In this document: positions 62,669-64,000 of the stretch, in pieces
Layout: every line of letters starts with the position of its first letter
Numbering within the stretch: the stretch's first letter is position 1
Assembly: GCA_021325575.1 (NCBI GenBank)
Contig: JAJPGW010000012.1
Coordinates: 158,242 to 222,241 of the forward strand
DNA length: 64,000 bases
Reading direction: 5' to 3'
Source of the DNA: Gammaproteobacteria bacterium
Lineage (GTDB): Bacteria > Pseudomonadota > Gammaproteobacteria > DSM-16500
Translations under genes and position numbers: made by a program
The notes under the pieces: generated by a model
The model's input: only the letters and a program-made list of their open reading frames with translations
What the model was told of the DNA's origin: nothing
Database searches by the model: none

Positions 62669-63766
62669 ATGATCAAAAAAATCGACGAAATCCAATTTGA
62701 AAAAATGCCGGGGAAAAATGGCGATATTGGATTAATTACGCTGACTCGACAGCAAGTGTTGAATGCATTAAATCATACGATGTTTTTAGCCCTCGATGAA
62801 AATCTCGCAGCCTGGCAACAAGATAAAAGCATCAAAGCAATAGTCATTCGCGCAGCAGAAGGACGAGCATTTTGTGCAGGAGGCGATATTCGCCACGCCT
62901 ACGAAATGCGTAAAAAAAATGATGAAACACTCCCGCATTTTTTTCGGGATGAATATCGCATGAATAGTCGCATTCATCATTATCCAAAACCCTTTATTGC
63001 ATTACTGGATGGAATAACCATGGGTGGTGGCGTAGGAATTTCTATTCATGGTTCACATCGAATTGGCACGCCGCGTTTGACATTTGCTATGCCTGAAACC
63101 GGTATTGGATTTTATCCTGATGTAGGGACTACTTATTATTTAGCAAGATTTCCCTATAAAATGGGCTATTATTTAGGACTCACGGGTGTACGAATTAACT
63201 ATGCAGATTGCTTGGCAATCGGCATTGTTCAGGAAATTGTTGCCAGTGAATCATTATCCGCTATTTTAACTGCACTTTCTGATGCAACGATTACAGATAA
63301 TGAATCGGTGACAAACATTTTAAAACCCTTTTCAATTTCCGTGCCTGATTCTGAATTAATGAAACATCGTGAAACCATTGAAAAATGTTTTGCAAAAAAT
63401 TCTGTGGAAGAAATTCTTCATGCGTTGGAAAATGAATCTGACGAATGGTCGCAGCAAACAGCGGCATTACTTAAAACCAAATCACCGACCAGTTTAAAAG
63501 TCACTTTTGAAGCCTTACGGCATGCAGCCAAAATGAATTTTGATGAATCTCAAGAAATGGAATATGGTATGACGCTCAACTTTATTCGCGAGCATGATTT
63601 TTTTGAAGGCATTCGGGCTGTCATTATTGATAAGGATCAAAAACCAAAATGGAAGCCTGCGACCTTAAAAGAAGTGACGCCTGATATGCTGGAAAATTAT
63701 TTTATGCCTAGCGCTCTCAGAAATGACAATGTCCGTCATCCTGAGCGAAGCGAAGGATCTACCTAA
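62669..63766 (+). CDS. 3-hydroxyisobutyryl-CoA hydrolase
   Basis: The 365-residue crotonase-fold hydrolase frees 3-hydroxyisobutyrate for MmsB. It shows RAFCAGGDIRHAYEMRK, GITMGGGVGISIHGSHRI, and PETGIGFYPDVGTTYYLAR, the pattern of HIBYL-CoA hydrolase. AGGAG precedes the ATG. It starts one base after the hydratase stop. The last dozen residues are read from a family B repeat (VRHPERSEGST), so the natural end has been extended. Confidence 0.93.
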   Translation: MIKKIDEIQFEKMPGKNGDIGLITLTRQQVLNALNHTMFLALDENLAAWQQDKSIKAIVIRAAEGRAFCAGGDIRHAYEMRKKNDETLPHFFRDEYRMNSRIHHYPKPFIALLDGITMGGGVGISIHGSHRIGTPRLTFAMPETGIGFYPDVGTTYYLARFPYKMGYYLGLTGVRINYADCLAIGIVQEIVASESLSAILTALSDATITDNESVTNILKPFSISVPDSELMKHRETIEKCFAKNSVEEILHALENESDEWSQQTAALLKTKSPTSLKVTFEALRHAAKMNFDESQEMEYGMTLNFIREHDFFEGIRAVIIDKDQKPKWKPATLKEVTPDMLENYFMPSALRNDNVRHPERSEGST

Positions 63767-63843
63767 AATTGCGGGATAGCTAACGAAGAACTTTTCCATA
63801 ATAAGCCTACCTTGGAGATCCTTCGTTTTGCTCAGGATAACAA
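63735..63843. repeat. Family B palindromic repeat overlapping a gene end
   Basis: GTCATCCTGAGCGAAGCGAA at the left and the imperfect inverse TTCGTTTTGCTCAGGATAAC at the right, about 65 bp apart. The left arm is inside the hydrolase gene. Confidence 0.85.
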
Positions 63844-64000
63844 AGGGTGGGTATTATCTTATTGTTAAATAAGATAAAAGAGCTGAAATAACGACCCTTT
63901 TAGGAATATTCCTCAAACTCATGCTAGAATGTAATTATAAGAGCAAGATTTATCACTCCAAAAAGGAGGACCCCCGCAAAGCATAGTTCAACATCATTAT
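63844..64000 (+). promoter_or_regulatory. Promoter-like region at the window end
   Basis: A perfect 12-bp palindrome AGGAATATTCCT (63902-63913) stands 12 bp before an extended -10 TGCTAGAAT (63922-63930). AAAAAGGAGGA near 63961 could be the ribosome site of a gene beyond the window, but no start codon is seen. Confidence 0.35.

Noticed and set aside
1..64000. CRISPR arrays, tRNA or rRNA genes, and intact transposases
   Set aside because: No spaced direct repeats of CRISPR type, no cloverleaf with CCA-end pattern and no DDE or tyrosine transposase frame were noticed; a covariance-model search could still find a missed RNA.

Overview
The window looks like chromosome of a gammaproteobacterium of the order Legionellales (Coxiella/Aquicella-like, host-associated). 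The DNA is AT-rich (my impression about 40% G+C, not computed). The reasons are: housekeeping genes of gammaproteobacterial type (lysA, queC, fis, HU, umuDC, a ProQ/FinO chaperone, rlmI); many large proteins of no recognisable family between metabolic genes; and, upstream of these unknown genes, tandem TTAA-N7-TTAA elements matching the PmrA box that drives Dot/Icm effector genes in Legionella and Coxiella. I saw no tRNA, rRNA, CRISPR array or intact insertion sequence. Species assignment is inference.

Layout. 0-6.2 kb: a membrane GGDEF protein, a PmrA-boxed unknown, a phosphopantetheinyl transferase, lysA and an isobutyryl-CoA-type dehydrogenase. 6.2-14.3 kb: effector candidates at 6.3 and 11.6 kb around mmsA-mmsB and an amino acid permease, then a VOC protein with a lysine-rich tail. 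14.4-22.3 kb: one leftward operon for branched-chain 2-oxoacid and leucine breakdown (E1alpha, E1beta, E2, isovaleryl-CoA dehydrogenase, methylcrotonyl-CoA carboxylase beta, methylglutaconyl-CoA hydratase, HMG-CoA lyase); the biotin-bearing MCC alpha subunit and E3 are not in it. 22.4-29.6 kb: more effector candidates, an L,D-transpeptidase, rlmI, a 13-codon lysine-rich gene and a MarR regulator. 29.7-33.7 kb: a plasmid-type rep-iteron-parA-parB-RHH module inside chromosomal-looking sequence. 33.7-42.5 kb: accessory genes (acid-sphingomyelinase-like phosphodiesterase, class A beta-lactamase, pirin, cupin, oxidoreductase, two unknown proteins, an orphan CHASE3 kinase). 42.5-53 kb: M23 peptidase, ppiB, def, a coiled-coil effector candidate, a methyltransferase-TPR protein, cpdA, carbonic anhydrase and a umuD-umuC-radical SAM operon with a 23-bp palindromic operator. 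53-64 kb: another effector candidate, DoxX, an acyl-activating enzyme, queC, fis, HU, a Met/Lys-rich protein, ProQ, a permease, a second L,D-transpeptidase, enoyl-CoA hydratase and 3-hydroxyisobutyryl-CoA hydrolase.

How it fits together. The valine route (isobutyryl-CoA dehydrogenase, enoyl-CoA hydratase, hydrolase, mmsB, mmsA) and the leucine route are almost completely encoded but scattered, and two APC permeases could supply substrate. This suits an organism that burns amino acids. The dispersed PmrA-boxed genes form one inferred virulence regulon. Several of its products, and one box-less neighbour, carry the eukaryotic endolysosomal sorting pattern [D/E]xxxL[L/I]; one also has YQRL. Three families of intergenic palindromes are scattered through the window and have even donated coding sequence to a gene end.
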